From positions 550,588 through 614,587 of the forward strand of contig JBBHKE010002380.1 of NCBI GenBank assembly GCA_037447655.1: 64,000 nucleotides of DNA. The letters are read 5' to 3'. The stretch is from Zygnema cylindricum. Taxonomy: Eukaryota > Streptophyta > Zygnematophyceae > Zygnematales > Zygnemataceae. Below are positions 43,342 through 55,308 of the stretch, one piece after another. Numbering within the stretch: position 1 is the stretch's first letter; each line of letters begins with the position of its first letter. The notes beneath the pieces were generated by a model. The model saw nothing but the letters and a program-made list of their open reading frames with translations, was not told the DNA's origin and searched no databases. A program made the position numbers and the translations under genes.

Positions 43342-44213
43342 GTCTTATCTACCAATATTTCTAAGTCATCTTTTTTACAGAAGATCTCTCAATGAGAGGG
43401 TCCTATCTACCAAATTTTCTAAGTTCTATCACTCTCTAAAACTCTTTCTACTGACGTACGACACCAATTAGAATATTGTGTTGTATTGAAAGGTACACGT
43501 GCCGGTGTACTTTTTCTGTACGAAAATTGTACGACATGGCCAAAAAGTAGACACATATGATATCAGGATTCATTCCTGTCATTCCTGAAGATGTCGTAAT
43601 CCAATGTGGTTGTGCCACGTGTCATTCAATGTGGTGATGATCGCAAACCGCCAAAATCTTATTTCGCGATCTCGGCTTTCTTCGCGGCTGTCCGATTGAA
43701 ACCGAGTTTCAATCTTAGCTGTTATAAATACTTACGTGATGTTTATTTCACACATGAAACAAATGCGAGATATTCGTTTCAAGATGTTTTGTATCCCGTA
43801 TAATAGAAGTTGTATCTATGTCCTAATATTCCGTTAAATGAAATAGTCTACGTGTAAACATTTATATAGTTATCGAACCTTATTCTATCTAAGAGTGGTC
43901 TTAGACTAATTGGATAAAACTACTAGTAAATGGCGACTTTGACGGACAGCAGGTACTAGGTTCAAATCCTGGGTCCGTCAAGTACCATTTTGGTAAATCT
44001 ACCAATCGATTGTTAGTCTCCCTTTGGATAGCATATGCAGCCATGGCTCTAGCTCATATGCAACCATGATTCTAGCTCCCTCTCCAACTTAGTGACTGCG
44101 ACAAGTGTGGGAGTTGAAGAGAGGAGGAGGCAGAATGCCTCTGCTTCTTTTCTGCATTTTATCTTTCACAAAACCTAGAAAATACTAAAGAAACCTTTAA
44201 TTTATACAAGAAT

Positions 44214-46050
44214 AGACAAAAATAAGAAATTGTTTCAAGAAGCCTAATCAAAAGGAGGTAGATCTAACATGAATGGAGGCTTTATTTGCCAATGGTTTGT
44301 TGTTCATTTAGTTAGATGACTCCTATTTCAAAGCAGTTGGTGGGGGGATAGGGGATTTTATACGTTAACACACTGCTTTATCATAAGGACTCACCTCTTA
44401 GTTGAGACTAGGGCGACAATCATAAATGATTTGGCGAGCTATACCGAGAGGATTCAAGCTCAAAGAGCTGCAAAAAAGTGTGAGAACGAAAAGTGAAGCA
44501 AAAATACTTAAAGGGCTCACCAAAAAACAAAGAAAGTCAAACGAGCGACATAAGACAAAACACCAAATTTGTTGCAATCTACCTTCACCTACCTCCTACA
44601 TTATTTCCACAATCGACCACTAATGAAAAGTCATACCCTAAAATTTCAAAAACCCTAAAAAACCCTATATAAATCACGAATTTAGTGTCGAAATCGTGAT
44701 TGGCCCCTTAGGTAAAAACTTTTGTCACCATTTGAGTGATTGGGAAGAATCTCCCGCAACCACAAGTAAAAAAACCAATGCAAGCAATCACATAATAGGA
44801 CAACACTAGGTAAATTAATGGAGTGCGTATAGTATATATGAAATGCCTAATGGAGTGGTTTTGTCAATGATGAGGTAGCATGTGTGTATTATTCACTATA
44901 AATGGGTCCAATTGGCATGATCAATCTCAATCCATATCCTCGGATTTCCTTTGGAAATTTTTTCGCGGGAGTATTTGTCATGAAATGTTATAGTTCTCTT
45001 GATTTCAAAATTGCCGGAGCAAATATATGGTCACATTGAATATCGCCACCTTCGAAATATGGTAGTGAGATTGTATGTGGTCTCTCTTTTCTTCGAATCG
45101 CATATCTCAGCGGAATATCGTACGGCATAAAATCGTACTCTTGAACAAAGTAACCCCCAAAAAGATGTTACAATAAGGTTCAAACAATTATAAATCCTGA
45201 TCCAACTTCATTTTGTCTCTTCATTTTGTCTCCTCATTGTTCCAGTAATGATGGACACTATTGCGACTTTGCAGTTTACATCTTATTCCTGTAACTTAGA
45301 AGATTACGCACAGAGCAGTTCATTGTTATATTTCTTTGTTTTTGTGTCTACATGTTTTCGTGTTGTCCTCCAATAAATGCGCTCCATTTGACTGTCCAAT
45401 GGCATGGTGACACCTATGCATACAATGTTTACTAATTGGCGTAATCCAAATGAAAAGTGTGATTGTAAATCCGACGGTTCACTAGTTTCCTAACTGATCT
45501 CCGTAAATTCTAGTCTTTGTGACAGTATTGTCTTGAAATGTAGTTGAAATGTTATCAGTATTCCAATATCGGATATGGCTTCAAGTCATATCCATGGGAA
45601 AATATCAAAAATATTGTCTAAACTTGCATTTTCATCATTTTGACAACGTCTCGCGGAGATATTGCATTGACAATGTGACGCGACCATCAAAAATTGACTT
45701 AAACGATAAACATGGGATATTGAGAATTGAGAAGTGGAAAGTGGATACCGGACGATATCAAAACCGACCATCGAGTATTAAACATTAGGTATCAAGAATA
45801 AAGGAAACAAAAAAAAATTGGGAATTATATTTTATTTATTAAAAGCTATTATTAATATTACTATTACTATTACTATTTTTTTTTTTTAATTGTCAAGTTA
45901 TTACTTATTATTATTTATTATTATTATTTAATGAATATTAATAGACTTGGCCATGAAGTTTGGGAATTGAACGTCTTAACAAAACATTTTTTGAAGGTTT
46001 AAAACAAAATACCAAATATAAAGCTTAATTGTAGTTTGAACGCAAGTGCT
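44214..46050. other. AT-rich intergenic sequence
   Basis: No gene recognised. Contains ATT/TTA triplet microsatellite sequence at 45845-45940 and AAACCCTA words near 44650. Confidence 0.4.
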
Positions 46051-46054
46051 AGAC

Positions 46055-46560
46055 CCTCCCCCTCTCTCCCTCTTTTTACCCCTTTTTAAGCACCCCCCTC
46101 CCCTCTATCCCTCATACCTTCTCACGCTTCCTCCCTCCTTTCTTCCTCCTCTCTCCGTTATTTTTACTCCCTCCCTCTCTCCCTCCAACGCTCTCTTTCC
46201 ACTCTCCACATGGTCTTGACATGTGCGCTCTCTAAGACTCTCTCCCTCTGTTCCTTGTCTCTTTCTCCCTCTCCCTCTCCCTCCCTTTTCCCCTCCCCTC
46301 CCCTCCCTCCCTCCCTCCCTCCTTCCCTCCACCCATTGTCGAATGTGTTTGCTACTGCTTCTTTACCTGTCTCTTTGTTGCTATTGCCTCCTCTACCTCC
46401 CTCCCCATTCTTGCCTCTCTTTGTCTCTCCCTCCCTCTCTCCCTATCTCTCCCTCCCTCCCTATCCCTTCCCTGCCCCTCCCCTCCCCACCTGCCCCACA
46501 CCTGCATGTGTAGCTACCACTGCCGCTGCCCCTGAGGGGAGGAGGGAAGAGGAGAGGAGA
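46055..46560. repeat. CT-rich then GA-rich low-complexity tract
   Basis: Irregular CCCTCT/CTCCCT repeats from 46055 to about 46500, then GGGAGGAGG from 46535. Long open frames here are Pro/Ser/Leu repeats only. Confidence 0.85.
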
Positions 46561-46660
46561 GAGGGGAGGACGGAAGGGGAGGTTTATCAGTTTTGCTGTC
46601 CGTACTATTACAAAGACCTCTTAATGTAACCATACCCCAAATAAGTAAGTAAATGATTTA

Positions 46661-47640
46661 GGGTACGTCCCCATGTATTAAAGTATTGACTCTAATATGT
46701 CGTTTTCACTGAAAACGCAGTTCCATACGAGAAAAACTTTAGACGTACAAAAAAAACAATTCTTTAAAATTACAACAAACCACAAGTCCATACTTTGAAT
46801 GTACTTCATATATGTCGTCATGTGAACGCATTTCAGCGTTTTCTTTTTTTCGACCCCCGGGCAAGAGAATCTAGCCCGTCAAAAAACTTCATCAAAAATC
46901 ACTTCGCGACCTGATTTGAGGGAAAGTACCACCCAAACAGCGAATAAAAAATGACCCACGCACGCGCCACACGAGTGGGACAATTTAAAGATGAGGGAGA
47001 GTACTTGCTATTTTTCTCCCCGTCACGTAAATGTACGGAAAAAACAAGGATGTACGGAAAAAAAGTGCATGTACGGAAGAGACAAGGATGTACGGAAAAA
47101 AATTGTGTCTTTGACCTCCAATTTCATTCATGGGTCCTCGATAGAATTTTGCATCGTCGTCGCCTCTCCCCTCTCCCTCTCACACAATCAATTTTATCTC
47201 ACACTTTTTAAAATGAGGCACGACAAAACTGATATGAAATGAGAGATATTTGAAAAATAATTATTTTGACTACCTTTATGTATATTTTTATCGCAAGTAG
47301 AGCGAAAAAATTAGAGAAAACGAAATCGTGTATCCATGGCTGAAAGTTCTTGAATGTGTGACGTCACAAATGAGTGTTCACAATGTTACAAAACCCTAAA
47401 CATCTGCCATATCACAAAATTACAAAAATGTAGACGTCTACAACTGTCGCTGTTTTTGTTGGCGTAACCAATTTCGTAGTTGTCGTCAACCGTCACAAAG
47501 TTGTACCTACGTCTACAACCGTCACATGTCAAAGTTTCGATTTCATTTTCGCACATAGGGACACTTTTCAAAGTAGTACGGAACACTTCACTACAGTCCA
47601 AAATACTTTTTCAAAGTATCGCTTACATGGGGACGTACCA
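46661..47640. mobile_element. PIF/Harbinger-like element, 980 bp, non-autonomous
   Basis: Termini GGGTACGTCCCCATGT (46661) and ACATGGGGACGTACCA (47640) pair at 15 of 16, flanked by 3-bp TTA on both sides (46658-46660, 47641-47643), the TSD size and sequence of PIF/Harbinger. No transposase. The interior has short repeats of ATGTACGGAAAAAA (47030-47105). A second left end is at 63575. Confidence 0.75.
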
Positions 47641-47794
47641 TTACAAAAATAGTATTTTTTTGTCGGTTACATTTTGCGGCGTCTACCTTTAAGACACCGA
47701 ACAAAAATCACGTCGTACGTGGCGTATCAGACAATTTGTCTTTTTTGGTAAAATAACATATTATATAAAAATATAAAATATTAAAATTTAATAA

Positions 47795-47918
47795 ATTCTA
47801 TATATCGTGATAATTTATGTTGGTCCAGGTACGATATATCGAGGATTCTGCTCGATCGATTTTCGATATATTGAATATCGAATTATCGCGATATGAATTT
47901 ACCCGATACCCAACACTA
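47795..47918. mobile_element. hAT-like MITE, half copy
   Basis: Reverse complement of the left half of 3705-4058, ending ACCCGATACCCAACACTA. The other half is replaced by AT-rich sequence. Confidence 0.7.
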
Positions 47919-48095
47919 ATATATGCATATATATATGTGTATATATATATATATGTGTATATATTTATATATATATGTGTGTATATATATATGTGTATAT
48001 ATATATATATCTATATATCTATATATATATTATACATTATATATATATATTATACATTATATATATTATACATTATATATATATATATTATACAT

Positions 48096-48126
<31 letters not shown>

Positions 48127-48297
48127 CTCTCTATATATATATAATGTATAATATATATATATAATATAAATATATATATATTTATATATATATTATATAT
48201 ATAATATAGACATATATATATCTCTACATATATATATATATAGGACATATATATATAATATATATATACATATATATGCATATATGCATATATCCAA
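47919..48297. repeat. TA-rich microsatellite
   Basis: Almost pure (TA)n with TG and CA interruptions and TATATTATACATTATA blocks; highly hairpin-prone. Tyr/Ile reading frames here are not genes. Confidence 0.95.
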
Positions 48298-48299
48298 CT

Positions 48300-49475
48300 A
48301 TTAAAGTCCAAAAAAATATACAATTCATGTCCCATTCAACGAGAGTTGACTCATTCCATAAAATTATCAATGTATTTATCTGTCCTAGTAATAAAGTCAG
48401 ACCAGATTTATATTTTATGGATTTCCTTGTGTTTCTTTGACCAAAACAAACATGAACACGTGTCGTGACAGTCCAATGTGCTATTTTTTTTTCAAAATAA
48501 TTAGAATCAAAATCATTAATTCCATAAATAGAATATTCATATTACTAAATTCCATATAATAAAATGTCATATAATAAATTTGATACGTTAAACTTCACGT
48601 TCCAATTTCCTGCTCCAAATATTTTTTTATTCTTTTGTTCTTCATTTTTCGAAAAGCCAAAATAAGAAATTCGCTTTCCAAAAACGTTTTTATTCACATT
48701 TCGGATGTTTCTTCGTTGATTAAACATAATGATAGGAACCTGAGAAGTGAAAGACATAAAAAAAATAATAAATAGGCACTAAAATGGAAAAGCAGGATAA
48801 AAAAACATTCGTCTTGATTTTTTGAACAACAACGCCGAAATAAAAGTCTAAGAGATTAAACACTAATTTAGTGTAAACTATATCATGAATAACTATCAAA
48901 AGTACAGAAATTATTAGTGTGGGGTTTATGTTAATATAATTAATTCTAATTCACTTCCGAATGACATACACTAATTCTGAAACCTCCCTTTAAAGAATTA
49001 CCGTTTAAGAATAAAAAACAATTACCGCCGTTGAAAAAAAAATATGTTTTAGGGAAAAAATTTAGGGGCACCAAATAGTGTGACTGAAGTTGATAACAAT
49101 CCATGATGTAGTGACGTCACACTGATGTGAGTCTGAGATCCTAAAGGTTCAATCCCTCTACTCCCTGGGAGTAGAGGGAGAGAATTAGTCCAGAGACTAC
49201 TAAGGAATACACTTAAGAAAGCAAAAAATTGACTAGGAAACGGCATAACAAAGGGGAAATACGTCCAGCATATCCCTCTCTCCCTCCCCTCCCTCCTCCC
49301 CTGGGGAAAGACGTCCGGCATGTTTATTCCCAGAGTCATAAGTAGTGCCTCAAAGGGGGGGGCAGGGAAGGAATTGAGACAAGACCACCTCTCCCAAAGA
49401 TATAGAACTCTCAAATAAGGGAGGCACTGCTGAAGGGTGATATGTATGTCCTCTCTTTCCCCCACCCTAAGGTTA
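48300..49475. other. Intergenic sequence
   Basis: AT-rich. A 138-codon minus frame (49049-49465) has no domain feature. A short palindrome CTCCCTGGGAG at 49160. Nothing else recognised. Confidence 0.4.
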
Positions 49476-49477
49476 GG

Positions 49478-49795
49478 GGAAAGTATATCTCAAGATAGGG
49501 GAAGATCATCTCAGGTTAGGAAAAGTACACTCAAGATACGGAAAGTACATCTGAAGAGAGGGGAAGTACATCTCAGAGGGAGAAAAGTACATCAAAGGAT
49601 AAGGAAAGTGCATCGCAGGTTAGGAAAAGTACTTCTCAGAAAGGGAAAGTACGTCTCAAGTTAGGGAAATTACACCTAAGGTAAGGGAAGGTACATCTAA
49701 GGAGAGGGAAAGTACATCTAAAGTTAGGGGAAAATACATTAAAGGTTAAGGAAAGTTGAAAGGATGGGGAAAGTACATCTAAGGATAGGGGAACC
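49478..49795. repeat. ~21-bp minisatellite, about 15 units
   Basis: Unit close to AAAGTACATCTAAGGTTAGGG, degenerate. Because the period is a multiple of three, both strands stay open over several units (Lys/Val/His repeats on plus, Phe/Arg/Cys/Thr on minus), but this looks incidental. Confidence 0.85.
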
Positions 49796-49799
49796 AGAT

Positions 49800-50450
49800 T
49801 TAGGGTTGAAAACAGCCTCATTAGAAGCTCTCGACTTTCCCATTTATAACCACTGCCGCGTGTACATCCGAATAAAACACCTCGCACGTGCAGGGAAGGA
49901 TGAGACAGACTACCATTTTCTTTGAAGACAGTATGATGGAAGAAGAAAGAAAAAGAGAATTAGAAAAGACTCGTAAAAACCAGAATACTAAAAAACTCTG
50001 CACTTTTGAGTAGACAAAATATTGAAATAAAATAAAAAAAAAGGATATCCAAAAAAAATTGCCATTAATAGTCTCCAACCGACAATCGCCACAATTCTAT
50101 AGATAGACTCCACCGCCCAGAACCCTAATTGCATATTTAGAGATAAGAAAGGAAACTCATAAGTATTATACACTCATATGAGTATTATATGTAAACTTGT
50201 GAGGATTGTTTTAGGGTTTTATTCACCTCTACCTCTATTGGCACCCAAATTTTATAAGAGACTTCCCTACAGAAGAAAAACCCCGGAGAGAAAACTGCTA
50301 AGATAGGAAACATACACTTTTATTAATGTGGATTATTACACACTAACTTTTATTTTTCTGGATAACTCTTTTGCGACAGATACAAGAGCCTTATTAAGTG
50401 GAGATTGTGAGAAAAAAACAGAGTTAAGCTATTCACATAAGGGGACCTTC
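49800..50450. other. AT-rich intergenic sequence
   Basis: Nothing recognised. Confidence 0.4.
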
Positions 50451-50454
50451 ACAT

Positions 50455-50600
50455 TATCTGGAAGATTTCAAATAGAAGACTAAGACCGCATAAACTAGAA
50501 AATATATATAGTCTATCTATATCTTATCTATATCTAAATCTGAAATATTTCCTATAGAAGACTATACCTGTATATGCTAGAAAATATAGATACTATAATA
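50455..50600. repeat. AT-rich minisatellite, left of copia 3
   Basis: Units around TTCCTATAGAAGACTATACC and CTAGAAAATATA. The array continues at 55855-56210, so copia 3 inserted into it. Confidence 0.75.
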
Positions 50601-50607
50601 TAGGAGA

Positions 50608-51040
50608 TGATGACATGGCAGTAGACATACTGGGATGGAAATAATACAAAAAGACAAAGGGAGAGAAAGACAAATTGTATTTCTTGGTGAACTGAAAATA
50701 CAAGACAGTCTTTTAAGTAGAATGGGAAAGTCACAAGTGTGACCTTTCGAGATCTAGTAAGCTAATGTGACTCTGAAAGGTCACTTGGCTCTTTTGCCGA
50801 AAAGCAAAAGTTGAGATCATAATTGTCAGAACTCTAATGAATCAGATCTAATGAATCAGATATAGTGTCAGACGTTACAGGAGTAACAGCTACAACAGGA
50901 GTAACAGGTCAAACCAGACAGATCTGAGTAGGTATCATAGCCTAAAATCCTATAACTAGCTAATTAACGTAAACAGGAATACCAGTTTGCATTATTAACA
51001 AGATAGAGCTAGCGGTTCTAACAAAAGAGTAAAGTTAACA
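50608..51040 (-). repeat. 3' LTR of copia 3
   Basis: 433 bp between flanking minisatellite and the PPT. Contains its own 14-bp tandem duplication at 50833-50860. Confidence 0.75.
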
Positions 51041-51123
51041 CCCCCCCTCTTAGTTAGAATCGAAGACTGGAGGATGATTGAAGAAGTTGGAACAGAGGCC
51101 AAGCAAGGGCCTTCGTGAGGAAG

Positions 51124-51960
51124 TCAGCAAGCTGCTAAGAGGTGAGGTGGGACAGTAGGTGAATTTGACCGCGCTAGCAGCAATGGCATCGCGCCTGAAA
51201 TGGAATTGAATATCAATGTGCTTTGTCCTCCGATGATACACCGAGTTGCCCATGAGGGCAAGAGCACCTTGGGAGTCGTTGAAGATGACAGTGGCGGAAG
51301 GTTGAGGAGACTGAAGATTTGCGAGAAGAAAACGGAACCAGATCGCTTCTTTTGTGGCATGGGTGGCATCCATATATTCAGATTCGGTGTAGGAAAGGGC
51401 CGCAATTGGTTGCTTCTAGGAAGCCCAGGAAATGAGGGCGCCATGATGGGAAAAACACACACCAGTTGTCGAGCGACGTGAGTTGAGGTGGTGGGACAGT
51501 AGGTGAATTTGACCGCGCTAGCAGCAATGGCGTCGCGCCTGAAATGGAATTGAATATCAATGTGCTTTGTCCTCCGATGATACACCGGGTTGCCCATGAG
51601 GGCAAGAGCACCTTGGGAGTCGTTGAAGATGACAGTGGCGGAAGGTTGAGGAGACTGAAGATTTGCGAGAAGAAAACGGAACCAGATCGCTTCTTTTGTG
51701 GCATCGGTGGCAGCCATATATTCAGATTCAGTGTAGGAAAGGGCCACAATATGTTGCTTCTAGGAAGCCCAGGAAATGAGGGCGCCATGATGGGAAAAAT
51801 ACACACCAGTTGTCGAGCGACGTGAGTCCAGGTCGCCCGCGAGTCGGCATCGCAGAAGCCAACAAGCTCAAGAGAAGAGGGGAAGAGGAACCAGTGAATG
51901 TGAGCTTGAGGGATTTGGTCCCCTGTAGGTAACGCAAAACTCTCTTTGCAGCAACGAGGT
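51124..51960 (-). pseudogene. copia 3 RNase H, internally duplicated
   Basis: ALSYTESEYMAATDATKEAIW and FNDSQGALALMGN...HRRTKHIDIQFHF match copia RNase H. The block occurs twice because of a 344-bp tandem duplication (51131-51474 and 51475-51818). Confidence 0.8.
51131..51818. repeat. 344-bp tandem duplication
   Basis: Copies differ by a few substitutions, for example CACCGAGTTG against CACCGGGTTG. Same period across the whole length. Confidence 0.9.
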
Positions 51961-52000
51961 GGTCACTGGAAGGGTTACAAAGACAAACAAACTGAGTTGA

Positions 52001-52900
52001 TCAACTGGTTACAAAGACAAACTGACTGAGTTTATCAACTGCTACTGCTAAGTCCGAACGTGTGCCTATCATTCCATACATTAGACTATCAACAATAGAA
52101 TGATACAACTCATGTGTTTCTTCGAGGACAGGCCCACCAGAGATTTGGGTAAGTTTGACATTAGGGTCTAATGGTGTAGATATTGGACTGCAATCTAACA
52201 TGGAAAATCTGGCAAGAACTTCTTTTATATACTTTTCTTGAGACAGATATAAAGTTTTGGAGGGTTGATCTCGTCCTACAAAAATCCCAAGGCAGTATTC
52301 AACCTCACCTAGGTCAATCATTGGAAAATGAATATTAAGCATGTTTTTGATAAGATGAATTAGTGGAAGAGAGGGACTAGCTAAGAGCAGATCATCTACA
52401 TAGATCACTAAGATGACAAGAGAATCTTTATTACCTCGCATAAAAAGGCCAAGGTCCACATCAAGTTTGTGAAAGCCTTCCTTGGTGAGAACTGCCTCCA
52501 TGTGTTTATTCCAAACACGAGGTGTATTTATTCCAAACACTAGGCGCAGGCCGTAGAGAGACTTGAGAAGGTGACAGACGAGGTGTTCGGTGCTTGGTGC
52601 GACATATTCCTCCGGTTGTCAGATGAATATCTCCTCATTTAATGTGCCGTAAAGAAAGGCAGTTTGGACATCCATGTGATGGACGTGCTAGTCACTGGCA
52701 ACAACAAAGGAGAGGAGGATGCGGATGGAGGTAAATTTTGCGACATGGGCGTAAGTTTCATAAATATCAACTCCCTCTTTTTGCAAGAAGCCTTTCACAA
52801 CTAAACATGCTTTGTAGCAATCAAAGGATCCATCGGCCTTAGGTGTGATGCGGAAGACCCACTTTGATCCGATGGCCTCTCGACCATGAGGAAGGGAGGT
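52001..52900 (-). pseudogene. copia 3 reverse transcriptase
   Basis: GSKWVFRITPKADGS, VVKGFLQKEGVD and HMDVQTAFLYGTLNEEIF (52560-52900), then VIYVDDLLLASPS (catalytic YVDD intact), HFPMIDLGEVEYCLGIFVGRD and TLYLSQEKYIKEVLARF (52001-52540). Stops at several points. A 22-bp and a 34-bp tandem duplication lie inside. Confidence 0.85.
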
Positions 52901-52939
52901 AAGTTACGACGTGTCATTTTTTTGCAATGAAGCAAATTC

Positions 52940-53677
52940 TGCGCTTGTAGCTATCTTCTAGGAGGCAGCATTCGGTCCATTCATGGCGGCTGAAAAGGAA
53001 GAAGGGACATCAAGCAATGTTTGCCGTGTCTGTTGTTTCACGAAATTGCCGAGCATGGATCCTTTCACTTTTTCTGTTATGAAGAACGATCCTTTCACTT
53101 TTTCTGATAGGCAGAAAAGGCAAGATGTCGGCAGAGCGACAAAGTGTAACATGAATCTTGCCATGTTAATAAAGGTACGATTATATCTTTTTGAAACTCT
53201 GTTTTGTTGCGGCGTATGTGCCACCGTTGATTTTAGAATGATGCCGTGAATACCAAAGAATCGCAAAAATTCGGTGGAGAAGTATTCTCCCCCATTGTCA
53301 GTTCGCAAACATTTAATGCGGCTGATAAGAGAGTTTTCAACGAGAGACTTGTATTCTTAAAATTTGTCAAACGTGTCAGATTTTCAACGAATGAGAAAAA
53401 GGTGACAGTAGCGTGTAGCGTCGTCAATAAACGTTACAAAGTATAGGGTGCCAGTATGGCTTGGTACAGACAAGAGACCGCAAAGGTCTGAGTGGACCAA
53501 TGTGAGAGGGTTGTCGAATTTAGAAATTGAAGTGAGAAAGGATGAACGAGTTAATTTTCCTTGGACACATCTAGAACAAAATGGGAGATTTTTGGCCGGA
53601 AATGGGTCAAAGCCGTTGACAAGGCCCTTAGTGTTTGTAAACTGGAGGCGCAAAGATGGCAATATCGGAGATGCCAT
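52940..53677 (-). pseudogene. copia 3 integrase
   Basis: CSRCVQGKLTRSSF (pre-integrase Cys pair), LVHSDLCG (first catalytic Asp), YFVTFIDDATRY, then MRTDNGGEYFSTEF (second Asp). HTPQQNRVSKRYNRT follows, where the catalytic Glu of the usual GVVERKNRT is Lys. A 30-bp tandem duplication at 53058 adds a repeated EKVKGS. Inactive. Confidence 0.85.
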
Positions 53678-53688
53678 CGTGGGAACGA

Positions 53689-54190
53689 TTAAGGTGACAG
53701 GGATATTGCTGAGTTGGCAGATCCAACAAATTGGAAATGTGATAGGATGTAAATAGATCCTAATTTGATTCTAAGACCCACTTGAGTATTGGTGGATGAA
53801 AAGAAAGTGACAGTGATGGTGGAAAATATAGCAGTGGCGCCTTGGTTAAGGGCGTCGCCAACCGAGAAAAAAATCTTTTTTAGTACAGGAACGAATAGGA
53901 CATGAAATAGGATCATTAGTGATGTCTTATCTAGACGGTTAACAGATGAGATTTGGCCGAAATGTGTGGCCGTTAAGGCGCCATTGTTTTCAAGCAATTT
54001 TGTCATGGGAGAATGAGGCAACGATACTGTTGTAAACCAGTCGAAGCGTGAGGATAAGTGATGTGCCGCCCCAAAGTCTACCATCCGTGAGGATAAGTGA
54101 TGTGCCACCCCAAAGTCTACCATCCAAGAATCGTCTGGGATAAGAGAATGGGATAAGAGAATCGGGTACTGTTGACGTGACAAAGGCAAA
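53689..54190 (-). pseudogene. copia 3 protease region
   Basis: SWMVDFGVAHHLSS, the protease active-site neighbourhood (normally WxxDSGAxxH), is repeated by a 39-bp tandem duplication (54047-54124). DSG has become DFG. Confidence 0.8.
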
Positions 54191-54399
54191 CCCGTGTTGA
54201 CGTGACAAGGGCAAACCCGTATTCTGGCCGTGGTGCAACATAAGGGACAACCGGTAATTATTGTCCAACGACAGTACCATAATGAAAATCGGTAAAAGGT
54301 TGAACGACGGGAGGGGTGTGAGAATATTCGACAGGTGGGGTATTATTGTATCCAGGCGTACAAGGATTTGTCGGCGCGAAGTAGTCAAGGATCACCGGT

Positions 54400-55308
54400 G
54401 AGATTTCTTCAACCGAAGATACGTGACCATGATAAAAGCCGTGACCAGGTTGACGTCCACGCCCACCTGTACGACTTAGATGCCTTTGTCGAACTTGCGT
54501 ACGTTTAAGTGCAGGACAATTGTCGATTACGTGATCAGGCTCCCACCAATAGCGTCATCCCGACAATACCCCATCATCACGACAATATCGATAGGAGAAG
54601 ATCTTGGGTGGCCGAGTGGACGGGTGATAGGCTGCCAAAGGGACACTATGGGGCGGCGACAGATTTTGTTTTCTCCTCATGCACCAAACTGGTGGTGAGA
54701 GATGGAATAGTGATAGTTACCGCGGAGTTGTGAATTGATGAAATGAAGGCAGCATAAGAAGACGGCAATCTTCCCAAGATCGCCGTAATAATATCTTCAA
54801 TCCTCCCAAAATCGTCGTAATAATATCTTCATTAGTGACGACAGAGCTGATACTCTTCAGACGACCAACCAAAGATTTGATAAATTGGATGTTGTTTTGC
54901 ATACTCTCGAAAAAAAGTTCGAGCGAAAAAATCAGTTCACGTCGAAGGAGAAGTTAGTTGAAGCAAGATTTGTTTCAGTTCACGTCGAAAGAGAAGTTAG
55001 TTGGAGCAAGATTTGTTTTTCATAGGCATTTGTCAGAAGTGTCCAAGCGTCACGGATGAGTCCAAGTTGGGAAGGTTCAAGGGCTAGAACCAATCGCGAA
55101 AGCGCCTCCTCATTGAGGAGTATCCAAGCAGTCTTGGCGGCAGCATCCAAAGGTTAGAGCTCACTTCCACAAATAATGGTCCAAAGTTTCTCCCGCCGCA
55201 AAAGGTGCTCAATTTGAAATTTCCGTCCGTAAAAGTCAGTGCCGTTGAATTTTGCAACGGTGTTTGACTGCGTATGATCACGTCTATAACCTATAGGAGT
55301 TGATGACA
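54400..55308 (-). pseudogene. copia 3 gag
   Basis: KFNGTDFYGRKFQIEHLL (55154-55270) opens the capsid region and TNEDIITTILGGL (54717-54902) matches its end; a damaged zinc knuckle remains as WWEPDHVIDNCPAL near 54510. The frame may begin at ATG 55308 inside the LTR end. 32-, 43-, 25- and 13-bp tandem duplications lie inside. Confidence 0.75.

Larger units (their letters stand above)
32761..44208 (-). mobile_element. Composite Ty1/copia insertion with nested elements
   Basis: LTR A 32761-33802 (3' LTR) and LTR B 42337-44208 (5' LTR, containing a hAT element), flanked by a perfect 5-bp TSD AGAAT at 32756-32760 and 44209-44213. A polypurine tract (AAGGGGAG on the minus strand, ~33803-33810) meets the 3' LTR start TGTAGAAATTAAAGG. 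The PBS on the minus strand next to LTR B is GGTAATGGGCCCAC (42323-42336). In minus-strand order: gag, protease, an RT/RNase H fragment, the nested LTR element, then a second RT-RNase H, then the 3' LTR. No integrase core is visible. Removing the nested element and the hAT copy leaves about 6 kb. Confidence 0.85.
42337..44208 (-). repeat. LTR B (5' LTR) of the composite copia
   Basis: Matches LTR A but carries the hAT-like element (42596-43341) and small tandem duplications, for example CATATGCA.CCATG.(C/T)TCTAGCT at 44025 and 44049. Plus-strand A-box-like TAGACTAATTGG at 43902 and B box GGTTCAAATCC at 43959. Confidence 0.8.

Noticed and set aside
47817-48335. Long Tyr/Ile frames on both strands
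   Set aside because: Products of the TA microsatellite.
49478-49795. CRISPR-like array
   Set aside because: The 21-bp units are contiguous and degenerate, without unique spacers, and the context is a plant genome.
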